Of a DNA stretch of 64,000 nt, positions 8,699 to 17,765 are shown one piece after another (the first letter of the stretch is position 1; every line of letters starts with the position of its first letter). The notes under the pieces were generated by a model. That model was not told the DNA's origin, made no database searches, and saw only the letters and a list, made by a program, of their open reading frames with translations. The DNA is from Argonema galeatum A003/A1. GTDB taxonomy: Bacteria; Cyanobacteriota; Cyanobacteriia; Cyanobacteriales; Aerosakkonemataceae. The position numbers were made by a program, and so were the translations under genes. The stretch spans positions 223,358-287,357 of the forward strand of contig NZ_JAIQZM010000003.1 of assembly GCF_023333595.1 (NCBI RefSeq). Reading direction: 5' to 3'.

Positions 8699-10371
8699 CG
8701 GCGATTCACCTGTAGCCAGATTTCCAGTGTCACCAGCAGCCACAGCTTCAGCCCGTAGCGGGGAAAAACTTCGCCGCGATAGTCTAGCCAGTCGCGAATC
8801 AGCGTTTGATCGAGGTAAGGCGCGATCGCCGCCCGTCGATTCAGCAGCAGCGATCGCGCTTGTCGTTGCCAATCCCTCAAAAACCACTGCTGCATCGACA
8901 TCACCATGCCGCTTTTCGGACGGTTGACAATGACATCGGGCAGCAAATCGGCGACAGCAGCTTTGAGGACGGCTTTTTCTTGTGCCCCCGAAAGCTTGTA
9001 TTCTGGCGGAATTTGCAAACTCAGCGCCACCATGCGCGGATCGAACAGGGGCGATCGCGCTTTTAGTCCGGCAGCAGCGGTGAGATTATTCACCTTGGTC
9101 AAAATGTAATCGGCTCCCTTGAACTCGATGTTGAGCCGCATCAGCCGATTCAAAAACGCGGTTTCTGTCTGTTGCAATTCCTCAGCAAATACGGAAGGAG
9201 CATTCTTCACCCGATCCCACACCTCCGGCTTCAGCAAACGCGGCAAATCCACATAGCATTTCTGAAAAGAAGTCAAGTAAGCTGCGATCGGATCGGCTTC
9301 ACCCTGAATCGAACCATACAAACTATTTAGCAGCATCGGCTTATTTTTGGGCCCACCAAAGCACGGATCGCCACCTTCGCCATTCAGCACCACGCCCGCA
9401 AATTGCTTTGCCTCTAGCGCCAGCAGCAAATTTGGCACCGTCAAGCCTTCCCCAACCGGATCGTCCATCGCCGCCAGCGTTTCCGGCAACAACTGCCAAA
9501 TTTTTTGGGGCGAAACTTCTAAGATGTGGTGTACGGTGCCGCAATGTGCCGCTACGACGTTGGCAAATTCAATCTCGCTCGGATACTCAGCGCCAAAGTG
9601 AATCGAAAAAGTGTGAACCGGACGATCGTGAAGCCGCGCTGCGATCGCTGTCACGCAGCTTGAGTCAATGCCGCCCGAAAGGTATGCTCCGACTGGCTCA
9701 ACCGCCGGAAGCGCCTGCTGCACCAGTTGTTCCAACAGCTCGCGCACCTGCCGACTGTGCCAAGAGAGGGGGCGATCGGCGTTGGTAATTTGCTCCTGCG
9801 GCTGCCAGTAGCGCTGTGGCTGGACATTATCCGGTAAGCACAGGTAGCTGCCCGGTCGCAACTCTCGCACCCCCTGCCAGAGCGTTTGCGCTCCGGGTAC
9901 AAAGGCACAGCACAAATAATCACGCAAAGCCACTAAATCGAGTTCTCGATCGTGATACGGATTGAGCGATCGCAGTCGGGGCGCAAGGAAGCGAGTCGTT
10001 CCCTCACTCGTGTAGTAGAGCGTTTTGGCTCCGACGCGATCGCGCCCCAGACACAAGGTTTGCTGCTCTCGATCCCACACAGCAAGGGCAAATTGTCCTT
10101 CCAGCAAACTCAGTGTTTCAGTGCCCCACTGCTCCCATAGCTGCCCGACGATCGCCAGATCGTTCAATCCATCTACGTCAGTCAGTTGTTTGAGCAGAAT
10201 GGAGCGATCGAAGCAGCAGTCACCCACCAGCACAAATCGCTGACTGGGGCTGAAGGTCGGCTGCACTCCGATCGCGGCCAAACCGGAAGTTGCCCAAGTC
10301 GCCTGAAGCGAGCGCGCTGTTGGCCCCCAAGCAATCACCCAATTAGGATTGATGAACTTCTGTGTCTGCAT
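8695..10371 (-). CDS. asparagine synthetase-like ATP-dependent ligase 2 (no glutaminase cysteine)
   Basis: 558 residues from MQTQKFINPNW (ATG at 10371; an upstream open extension to 10473 does not look coding). The Ntn-hydrolase half is fairly complete (LLEGQFALAVWD, then LCLGRDRVGAKTLYY), but there is no Cys after the initiator Met, so glutamine hydrolysis is unlikely. The synthetase half has YLSGGIDSSC (Ser232), NGEGGDPCFGG and NRPKSGMVMSM. It is the second AsnB-like ligase in 6 kb, only distantly similar to the one at 4375, and it faces the first operon with overlapping TTAA stops. Alternatives include a beta-lactam-synthetase-like or peptide-cyclase-like enzyme; no precursor peptide or RRE protein is seen nearby. 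Confidence 0.82.
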   Translation of the reverse strand: MQTQKFINPNWVIAWGPTARSLQATWATSGLAAIGVQPTFSPSQRFVLVGDCCFDRSILLKQLTDVDGLNDLAIVGQLWEQWGTETLSLLEGQFALAVWDREQQTLCLGRDRVGAKTLYYTSEGTTRFLAPRLRSLNPYHDRELDLVALRDYLCCAFVPGAQTLWQGVRELRPGSYLCLPDNVQPQRYWQPQEQITNADRPLSWHSRQVRELLEQLVQQALPAVEPVGAYLSGGIDSSCVTAIAARLHDRPVHTFSIHFGAEYPSEIEFANVVAAHCGTVHHILEVSPQKIWQLLPETLAAMDDPVGEGLTVPNLLLALEAKQFAGVVLNGEGGDPCFGGPKNKPMLLNSLYGSIQGEADPIAAYLTSFQKCYVDLPRLLKPEVWDRVKNAPSVFAEELQQTETAFLNRLMRLNIEFKGADYILTKVNNLTAAAGLKARSPLFDPRMVALSLQIPPEYKLSGAQEKAVLKAAVADLLPDVIVNRPKSGMVMSMQQWFLRDWQRQARSLLLNRRAAIAPYLDQTLIRDWLDYRGEVFPRYGLKLWLLVTLEIWLQVNRR

Positions 10372-10584
10372 TGATGTAACGCAATGGTCTGCCTGTAGGT
10401 TCTGGGGAAATTGAAAGCGCCCATCCCTACATTCTGATGAAACGACTAAAAATTCCAGGAGCAAGCTCGGCATCCACGTACAATCAATCCCATGCTAGCA
10501 CGCAGGATTATTCGAGCTAACAATTGGTGGCTATCAGAAAATAATAAAATATTATGAATTACGGCGATAGCTTGTAGCGTAAAG

Positions 10585-10660
10585 GTTGTAGGTTGGGTTT
10601 CGTTCCTCAACCCAACTTCAACGTCTAACTTGTTGGGTTTCGTTTCGCTCAACCAAACCG
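10585..10660. repeat. GTTGGGTTTCG hairpin repeat, two tandem units
   Basis: TAGGTTGGGTTTCG...CAACCCAAC is followed by a second unit TTGTTGGGTTTCG...CTCAACC. Each unit is an imperfect inverted repeat. Related copies occur at 23900-23973, 41307-41373, 46370-46402 and 59714-59746. It lies between the ligase gene and the adenylate cyclase gene. No promoter could be assigned. Confidence 0.7.
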
Positions 10661-10711
10661 ACAAATAGATTAGCTAAAGTTATCACCCTAAGTATGGGAG
10701 AGCCAATGAGA

Positions 10712-13700
10712 TTACTCATTTGAGATTTGCCCTGTGAGCAAATAGGTAATCATTTGCCCTTTGCCTTTGATAGCGATCGCACCCCTTTTTTCAAACAAAT
10801 ATTTATCTTTTAAACGCTCATAAGTAGCCTCCGTAATTTGAATACTTCCCGGTAGACCTGTTGATTCCATCCTTGAGGCAATATTAACTGCATCGCCCCA
10901 AAGATCGTAGATAAACTTTTTCGTACCAATGACTCCCGCTACCACTTGTCCGGTATTAATTCCGATCCGAATTTGAAACTGCTCACCCTTTTTGGCTTGA
11001 AAGTGGTTAATGGCAATTTGCATATCCAGTGCCATTTCCGCGATCGCTTCTGCATGATCGGATCTTGCGATCGGCAATCCACCCACCACCATATAAGCAT
11101 CCCCAATCGTTTTAATTTTTTCTAAACCGTGTTTTTCAGCTAGTTCGTCAAAAGTAGAAAAAATCTCATTTAGCAAGTTTACCAATTCGAGCGGCTGCAT
11201 TTTAGCAGAAAGAGGAGTAAAGCCAACGATATCGGCGAATAGAATTGTCACTTCGTTGAAATGCTCAGCGATTGGAAGCTGCTGTTTTTTTAACTGGTTA
11301 GCTATAGCTTCTGGCAAAATATTTAGTAATAATTGTTCCGATTTTTCCTGCTCTAATCGCAAGGCTTCTTGTGCCTGTTTGCGATCGCGCGATTCGATTG
11401 CCAAAGCAACCAAATCGGCAATAGAGCGAGCAAAACTTTCCTCTTCCGGCGTCCAGTGATGGACTCCTCCCACCTGTTCCAAACAGACTATACCCAAAGT
11501 TTTTCCACTCTGGTTAATCGAAACATCTAGCAAAGATTTAATGTCCAAAGGAATCAGGTAACATTCAACCAATTCCTGGAGTCGCGGATCGGTAAGAGCC
11601 TCGACAGCAACGACGGAAGCAGAGGATTGTAAAGCTTTGAAATAGGAGGGATAATCTTCGATAAAGATTTCCATCCCTTCTGAATAACGGTTGCGATCGC
11701 TCTCGAACAGATTCAAACACTCAATCTTAGACCCACTCCGATCGTACAACCATACACTCACCCGCCCTATCCCCAGCATTTTAGCAGTTGCTTTGGTAAT
11801 CGCTTTCAGCGCTACTGACAAATTTCCCTGGGAAATCGCCTTATTTCTTGTCAGTTTTACCAGCACTTTGTTTTGTTTCCGCAATTGTCTTTCGCTCTCT
11901 CGCAACGCATCCTCTGCCAGTTTGCGCCGAGTAATATCCGTGACAATCCCTTCGTAATAACATAAGTTTCCTTGAGCATCGCAAACCGCACGGGAATTTT
12001 CCGAAACCCAGATAATGCTGCCATCTTTGCGATAAACCTGAGATTCAAAATTGGATAAAGCACCATTGTTTGCTAGCATTTCTACAAAAATTCTCCGCCG
12101 ATTTGGGTCTACATAGACTTGTTTTTCAAGATTAGTGACGTTAGCAATCAATTCCTCTTGCGAATCGTAACCATAAATTCGTGCCTGTGCCAAATTGGCA
12201 CTGAGATAGCGTCCATCGGGGGATGTTTGGAAAATGCCCTCAGTGGCATTCTCAAAAATACTGCGATATTTTTCCTCAGCTTGTCGGAGAGCTTCTTCTG
12301 CCCGTTTGCGAGCAGTAATGTCCCGCACCAGGATTAACACCTCATTCTTATTTATAGGGACAATTCGGACTTCTTCATCTAATATCCCGGTATCAATGTG
12401 AACTTGCTGTTCGTAAATTTGTACCGCACTTGTTTCCAAGGCGCGATGGATATAAAACATTCTCTGTTTAAACAATTCTGGCGGAAATCCTGTCGATAAG
12501 TGCTGACCGATCGGATTGTGGCTGATAGCCGACACCTGAGAAAATTTCGGTTGGATGAAGTCCAAGTAATAGCCATCTCGATTGATTCGCATCATTAAAT
12601 CGGGAATCGCCAAGAGAATCGCTTGCTTTTGTGCCTCGCTTTGGCGCAGTGCTTCGTCAGCTCGCTTGCGTTCGGTGATGTCAAATATCGCTCCATCCAA
12701 CCAGAGCATTACCCCATCTCGATTGAAAATGCCCTGACCTTTTTCATAAATCCAACGGATACTGCCATTGGCATGAATTATCCTGTACTCCAGAATATAA
12801 GGAAGTTTTGCACTCAAGGCCCGATCGACATTTATTTCCACCATCTCTGTGTCATCGGGATGAATGATACTACCAAAAGTTCGCACCTGATTGTCAATAA
12901 AATCAGAAGCAGGATAGCCAGAAATTTCCTCGATTACATCGCTGATGAAATCCATTGTCCAGTCAGAGTCCCACTTGCCGCGATAGATAGCGCCTGCGAT
13001 ATTAGAAACCAAACTTCTAAATCGCTCCTCGCTCTCTCGCAGTGCTTCTTCTCCTCGCTTGCGATCGGTAATATCTTCGGAAATGCACAGCAAGTGCGTC
13101 ACTTGAGAGCGATCGTCAATCAGAGGCACTTCCAGGGTACGCAACCATATTGTTTCACCGGATTTTGTATCGATGGGTTGAGCGGGAATGTCAATTAACT
13201 TGCCCGTTTTCACCACCTCCAAGTCCTTTTCCACAAAGAAATCTGCTTGCTCTTGGGAATATAAATCGTGGACATTGCGCCCAATAGCCTCATCTCTGGA
13301 ATTGCCAAAAATCTGTTCGCTAGCTTTGTTCCACAGCACATAGCGAAAGTCATTGGCAACATCTTTGGCAAATACTGCCAAGGGAATGTGTTCGATGATG
13401 CTGTCTAAAAACCGCTGTTGTTGAGACACTTCCTCTTCCAAGCGCTTGCGTTCGCGTGCTTCTAGAGCTAAAGATGTTAAATCTGCTAATGAGCCTGCAA
13501 AATTTTCCTCTTCCAGCGTCCAATGACGAGCTAATCCCACCTGTTCCAGACATAAAACACCCACCGTATGTCCGCCCAATCGAATGGGAGTATCTAGCAT
13601 AGAAGTGATGCCTAGTGGAACCAAGTAAGACTCTGTAAATTCTCCAGTTCGAGGATCGTTACGAGCATCGTGGGCTGCGATCGTCCAGTCTTCTAGCAAA

Positions 13701-14479
13701 GCTTTGAAATAAGCAGGATAGTCTGCTGCTGTCAGATCAAGTCCTTCTGAATGTTGGTTTGGAGTGCGCTCAAATAAGTCCAGGCATTGAATCGCCGAAC
13801 TTGTCTCGTTATACAACCAGACACTAGCTCGTTCGAGATCTAGGGTATGGGTAGCCGCTTCGGTAATTTCTTTGAGGGCAACATTGAAATTGCCCCCATA
13901 CAGCCCCTTATTTCTTGATAAGTTTACCAGCACTTCGTTCTGATGGCGTAACCTTATTTCACTTTGCCGCAGGGTTGTTTCGGCGAAGGTGCGATCGCGA
14001 ATTTCTTGTTGCAGCACTGCATTTTGTTCTTGCAGTTGCTGTTGCAGTTTCCACAGAGCTAAGTGATTCTCGACGCGAGCTACAACCTCTGCACTTTGAA
14101 ATGGCTTTGTAATGTAGTCTACACCACCAACAGCGAAGGCTTTTACTTTATCCAACACATCATCAAAGGCGCTGATAAAAATTACCGGCACCTTGCGAGT
14201 TTGCTCATCCGCTTTCAGATGTTGACAAACTTCATAGCCATTCATTCCTGGCATATTGATATCGAGTAAAATCAAATTTGGTAGAATTGCCTGACACGCA
14301 GTCAAGGCCATATTACCGTTCAGGGCTTTGCGAACTTCATACCCTTCCTCGGTTAGGATCGTTGATAAAAGGCGCAGGTTATCCGCTTTATCATCAACAA
14401 TAAGAAGATTTCCTTTATTTTTCAGAAAAACTCCTTCTTGCTGATCTATTTTAGTTATTAATGCTTGGTCTTTATTCAT
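10712..14479 (-). CDS. response regulator-PAS/GAF-class III adenylate cyclase
   Basis: 1255 residues. The order is receiver domain (acceptor Asp73 in LLDINMPG), GAF (about 190-330), several PAS domains (about 355-480, 490-620, 640-740 and 760-890), a second GAF (about 900-1040), then a C-terminal class III cyclase domain (about 1060-1250). The cyclase has both metal-binding aspartates (FADIVGFT and IGDAYMVVGG), the adenine-selecting Lys in EKIKTIGD with Asp in YDLWGDAVN, and the transition-state Arg in NIASRM, so it should make cAMP rather than cGMP. There is no membrane segment. It is the last gene of the four-gene operon and begins in an ATGA overlap with the hybrid kinase. The Crp-like protein at 48989 is a plausible cAMP reader elsewhere in the window. 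Confidence 0.92.
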   Translation of the reverse strand: MNKDQALITKIDQQEGVFLKNKGNLLIVDDKADNLRLLSTILTEEGYEVRKALNGNMALTACQAILPNLILLDINMPGMNGYEVCQHLKADEQTRKVPVIFISAFDDVLDKVKAFAVGGVDYITKPFQSAEVVARVENHLALWKLQQQLQEQNAVLQQEIRDRTFAETTLRQSEIRLRHQNEVLVNLSRNKGLYGGNFNVALKEITEAATHTLDLERASVWLYNETSSAIQCLDLFERTPNQHSEGLDLTAADYPAYFKALLEDWTIAAHDARNDPRTGEFTESYLVPLGITSMLDTPIRLGGHTVGVLCLEQVGLARHWTLEEENFAGSLADLTSLALEARERKRLEEEVSQQQRFLDSIIEHIPLAVFAKDVANDFRYVLWNKASEQIFGNSRDEAIGRNVHDLYSQEQADFFVEKDLEVVKTGKLIDIPAQPIDTKSGETIWLRTLEVPLIDDRSQVTHLLCISEDITDRKRGEEALRESEERFRSLVSNIAGAIYRGKWDSDWTMDFISDVIEEISGYPASDFIDNQVRTFGSIIHPDDTEMVEINVDRALSAKLPYILEYRIIHANGSIRWIYEKGQGIFNRDGVMLWLDGAIFDITERKRADEALRQSEAQKQAILLAIPDLMMRINRDGYYLDFIQPKFSQVSAISHNPIGQHLSTGFPPELFKQRMFYIHRALETSAVQIYEQQVHIDTGILDEEVRIVPINKNEVLILVRDITARKRAEEALRQAEEKYRSIFENATEGIFQTSPDGRYLSANLAQARIYGYDSQEELIANVTNLEKQVYVDPNRRRIFVEMLANNGALSNFESQVYRKDGSIIWVSENSRAVCDAQGNLCYYEGIVTDITRRKLAEDALRESERQLRKQNKVLVKLTRNKAISQGNLSVALKAITKATAKMLGIGRVSVWLYDRSGSKIECLNLFESDRNRYSEGMEIFIEDYPSYFKALQSSASVVAVEALTDPRLQELVECYLIPLDIKSLLDVSINQSGKTLGIVCLEQVGGVHHWTPEEESFARSIADLVALAIESRDRKQAQEALRLEQEKSEQLLLNILPEAIANQLKKQQLPIAEHFNEVTILFADIVGFTPLSAKMQPLELVNLLNEIFSTFDELAEKHGLEKIKTIGDAYMVVGGLPIARSDHAEAIAEMALDMQIAINHFQAKKGEQFQIRIGINTGQVVAGVIGTKKFIYDLWGDAVNIASRMESTGLPGSIQITEATYERLKDKYLFEKRGAIAIKGKGQMITYLLTGQISNE

Positions 14480-17355
14480 TTTTTTGTTTGTTGAATAAAA
14501 TCTATGACCTTATCAAAACGAAATTCATCGGCCCAGTCTTTTAAGGTTTTGGCGAGAGGGGAGTCGTTCGCTGGAATTTGCTCGATCAGCTCGAAAATTA
14601 GGCTATCGCTGCATTGGGCCGCCGCCTGATATAGCTGCGTTACCCATTCCGTAGGCATTTGGGACAAGTATTCATCAAGGGGTCGAGCTGAGCGGTGGCT
14701 GAGATCTGGTGAAACTAGATCGATCGCAACCTCTTGTTGCTGGGATTTAACTTCCAAGCTCTTCGCCACAGGCTCGTCATAAATGTATAGCACCCCTAAA
14801 TACTGAGCCATTTTTTCTAAGATTAGCTCGATTGAGAACGGCTTGCTCACAAAATCGTCGCAACCAGCTGACAAAATAGCGATTCGGTCTTCCTCAAAGG
14901 CACTCGCAGTCAGGGCGACGATCGCAATCGACCCACCCAGAGGATGCGCTTTGATGCGTTTGGTCGCCTCGTACCCATCCATCACCGGCATCTGCATATC
15001 CATCAAAATTAAGTGGGGTTTCCAACTCTCCCACAGAGCAACTGCTTCCATACCGTTGACCGCCGCACGCACCCCAAAGCCTACGGTTGTGAGCAATTTA
15101 ACCAGCAGGAGGCGGCTGACTTTCACATCTTCAACCACAAGGATACGATAGGAAAGTTGGTTAGGCGCTAGCCCAATTACCTTGCGGGTGTCCTGAGAAG
15201 TCGGAACTTGGTGGCTCTCAACTACACAAACAGGAATATTAAATTTAAAAGTTGTTCCTTTACCGACGGTACTGTTCATAGTGATATCTCCTCCCATCAG
15301 TTGCACGAATTGTCGGCTAATGGGTAAACCCAATCCGGTTCCTTGCTCAGATTTTCGACCCGTTTCCGTTTGTCCGAAAGGTGCAAATAGGAGATTTATT
15401 TCTTCACGGGCAATGCCAGGGCCAGTGTCTTCAACTTCAAATAGCAGACGCTGAACTTTTGAATCAGGGAGGAAGGAAGTAGCGGAAAAATCTTCTTTGT
15501 CTTCATTCTTAACTCGCAACACAACAGCGCCAGATTCCGTGAATTTGATCGCATTTCCAAGCAGATTTATCAAAACTTGATGCAACTTGTTCCCATCTGT
15601 TTTCACGTATTGGGGAACGTCTGGAAATAGATCGAAGATTAACTCTAATCCCTTGGACTTAGCTTTGAGTTGGAACATCTCGTTGAGAGTGCCAAGCAGG
15701 CGGCATAGGTCAAAGCTATTTTCATTCAACGTTACCCTGCCTGCCTCAATTTTAGACATTTCCAAAATGTCATTAATCAATGTCAGCAAATGCTCGCCAC
15801 TGCGACTGATAATTCCCAAATGTTGCTTCTGCTCAGCCGATAAGGATGAATCGCGGTTCATCACTTGGGTAAAGCCCAGGATCGCGTTGAGAGGTGTACG
15901 CAGTTCGTGGCTCATCTTGGAGAGGAATTGGCTTTTGGCGCGGTTCGCTGCATCGGCGGCATATACAGATTCTTGGAGCTTCTCTTCTGCTTTTTTGCGC
16001 TCCAATTCGGCTCCGGCTCTGGCAGCGAAAATTTCCAAAATTAACTCTATTCTCTGGTCATTGCCCATCGGCTTCACATCCATCACTACCAAATGGCCTA
16101 AGACATTGCCATTGGAGTTAAACAGGGGCATTCCTGCATAGCTTTGTATGCCTAAATCATTGAGAAATTTATTGTTAGGAAAATGTGCTTTCAGGCTATT
16201 AGGGTAGTAGCACAACTTGGCATTTAAAATAGTTTCACCGCAGGGAGTGCCAGCTATTTCAAACTCGATGTTTTCATTGAAATCAGTGCCATTCCAAAAC
16301 GCCAGAGTGCGAACTTTGGTTTTTTCCCGATTTGCCAACTCCGTCACCAAGGCGTAACGGACTTGCAGTATTTCAGCTAGATATCGGACACACGAGTGCA
16401 TGAATATCCCGCCAGTTTTTGAGGCTGTCCCCTCGACTATTAATCGCAGCGCTTCTTCCCGCCGCTTGCGATCGGTGATATCTCGCGCTACTAAAATTAC
16501 TGAATCTGGAGAAAGAGGTGAAATGTTTGCAGACAGCCAAACTTCTCGATCCTTAATTGTGAGACTGTATTCAATATTGACCGTCTGGTGATTTAATAGT
16601 GCTTGTTGAATGCAGCTAAGAATGAGGTCTGCTGGCTCTTTTGGTAGAACATCGTGCAGCGTTTTGCCAATCATATCAGCAGCCTGTTTGTACAAATGCG
16701 CTGTATAGGTGGGGGCGATTTTGAGACAGCGCCCTTGGGCATCTCTCACCATGACAACATCAGTCATCGCCGCGAATATGGCACGCAGCTCCACGTCAGA
16801 TGCTTGCAGTGCTGACTCTACTTGTTGGCGTTCGCGAATCTCTTGTTGCAGTTGCCGATTTTTTTCTTCTAATTCCTGCGTCCGAATTTTTACTAATTCC
16901 TCTAATTTGTGATTGTAATTCTCCAATTTAGAATTTTGTTCGACTAGCTTTTTTTCCTGACAGTACCTGCGTACTGCCTCTTTAACCGTCAATCTTAGGT
17001 CTTCTGACTGCCACGGCTTGGCAATATAACGATATAAATTTGCGTTATTTATAGTATTCGCTACCGCTTCAATATCTGCTTGCCCTGTCAGCATTATTTT
17101 GATGGTTTTGGGTAAGATGGCATGAATACGCTTTAATAATTCATCGCCTTTAATATCGGGCATTATATAGTCGGAGATTACCAGAGCAATTTCATACTCA
17201 TTTTTTAGCAACTCTGACAATAACTCCAAAGCATCTTCACCACCTTCAGCAGTTTCTATAAGATATTCATCCCCAATTGCCCTTTTCAGTTCAATTTTCA
17301 GACTATCAAGGATGGTATATTCGTCATCGACACAAATAATGACTGGTTTATTCAT
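14476..17355 (-). CDS. hybrid histidine kinase REC-PAS-GAF-HisKA-HATPase-REC
   Basis: 959 residues. The N-terminal receiver (Asp62 in VISDYIMPD, with MLTGQAD and AKPW blocks) is followed by a helical linker, PAS (about 185-295), GAF (about 300-455), HisKA with His483 in SHELRTPLN, HATPase (GNAIKF, DTGPGI, GTGLGLP) and a second receiver with Asp786 in LMDMQMPVMDG. The last 100 residues are helical and have no clear Hpt histidine. The N-terminal receiver closely resembles the stand-alone regulator encoded just upstream, which suggests a duplication. Its start overlaps that gene by ATGA and its stop overlaps the cyclase gene by ATGA, so the three are translationally coupled. Cytoplasmic. Confidence 0.92.
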   Translation of the reverse strand: MNKPVIICVDDEYTILDSLKIELKRAIGDEYLIETAEGGEDALELLSELLKNEYEIALVISDYIMPDIKGDELLKRIHAILPKTIKIMLTGQADIEAVANTINNANLYRYIAKPWQSEDLRLTVKEAVRRYCQEKKLVEQNSKLENYNHKLEELVKIRTQELEEKNRQLQQEIRERQQVESALQASDVELRAIFAAMTDVVMVRDAQGRCLKIAPTYTAHLYKQAADMIGKTLHDVLPKEPADLILSCIQQALLNHQTVNIEYSLTIKDREVWLSANISPLSPDSVILVARDITDRKRREEALRLIVEGTASKTGGIFMHSCVRYLAEILQVRYALVTELANREKTKVRTLAFWNGTDFNENIEFEIAGTPCGETILNAKLCYYPNSLKAHFPNNKFLNDLGIQSYAGMPLFNSNGNVLGHLVVMDVKPMGNDQRIELILEIFAARAGAELERKKAEEKLQESVYAADAANRAKSQFLSKMSHELRTPLNAILGFTQVMNRDSSLSAEQKQHLGIISRSGEHLLTLINDILEMSKIEAGRVTLNENSFDLCRLLGTLNEMFQLKAKSKGLELIFDLFPDVPQYVKTDGNKLHQVLINLLGNAIKFTESGAVVLRVKNEDKEDFSATSFLPDSKVQRLLFEVEDTGPGIAREEINLLFAPFGQTETGRKSEQGTGLGLPISRQFVQLMGGDITMNSTVGKGTTFKFNIPVCVVESHQVPTSQDTRKVIGLAPNQLSYRILVVEDVKVSRLLLVKLLTTVGFGVRAAVNGMEAVALWESWKPHLILMDMQMPVMDGYEATKRIKAHPLGGSIAIVALTASAFEEDRIAILSAGCDDFVSKPFSIELILEKMAQYLGVLYIYDEPVAKSLEVKSQQQEVAIDLVSPDLSHRSARPLDEYLSQMPTEWVTQLYQAAAQCSDSLIFELIEQIPANDSPLAKTLKDWADEFRFDKVIDFIQQTKK

Positions 17356-17747
17356 ACTTTTGACAAGCCATCCTTTATAGTTTCAATTAATTCTTTTTTA
17401 GTCCAGGGTTTTGGCAAGTAAGAATGCAGGTTAGCTAGAAGCTTGGCACGTTCGATCGCTGCTCCATCGGCTTGTCCTGTTAACATTATTTTAATGATGT
17501 TGGGATATTTTGCATGGACGCGAATGAGAAATTCATCTCCCTTGATTCCCGGCATTAGCCAATCAGAGACGATCGCTACAATATCAGTTCCCTCTTCTTT
17601 CAGTTCCTCAATGATTTCCAAGGCTTCATCAGCACTCTCAGCAATTTCATAAAGGTAGGCATCCTTAAACTCGTTTCTGAGTTGGATCTTCAGACTATTC
17701 AAAACTACGTTCTCATCATCAACGCATAAAATCACTGGTTTAGACAT
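17352..17747 (-). CDS. stand-alone response regulator receiver
   Basis: 131 residues, a single receiver domain with the acidic pair Asp10-Asp11, acceptor Asp62 in IVSDWLMPG, Thr in IMLTGQAD and Lys in LPKPW. There is no output domain, so it should act as a diffusible phospho-relay or through protein contacts. It lies 18 bases after the giant Ser/Thr-His kinase gene and shares an ATGA overlap with the hybrid kinase gene that follows. It is the natural first acceptor for the dual kinase in this operon. The N-terminal receiver of the hybrid kinase is a close relative. Confidence 0.92.
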   Translation of the reverse strand: MSKPVILCVDDENVVLNSLKIQLRNEFKDAYLYEIAESADEALEIIEELKEEGTDIVAIVSDWLMPGIKGDEFLIRVHAKYPNIIKIMLTGQADGAAIERAKLLANLHSYLPKPWTKKELIETIKDGLSKV

Positions 17748-17765
17748 AGGGTAGTTCGTCCTCGT

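Noticed and set aside
8695..10371. Lasso-peptide cyclase assignment for the second ligase
   Set aside because: No precursor peptide, RRE protein or transglutaminase-like protease nearby; only the shared fold and missing Cys support it.
12623..13198. 191-codon plus-strand frame inside the adenylate cyclase gene
   Set aside because: It is antisense to PAS domain coding sequence with clear protein motifs on the minus strand; no ribosome-binding site and no recognisable protein.
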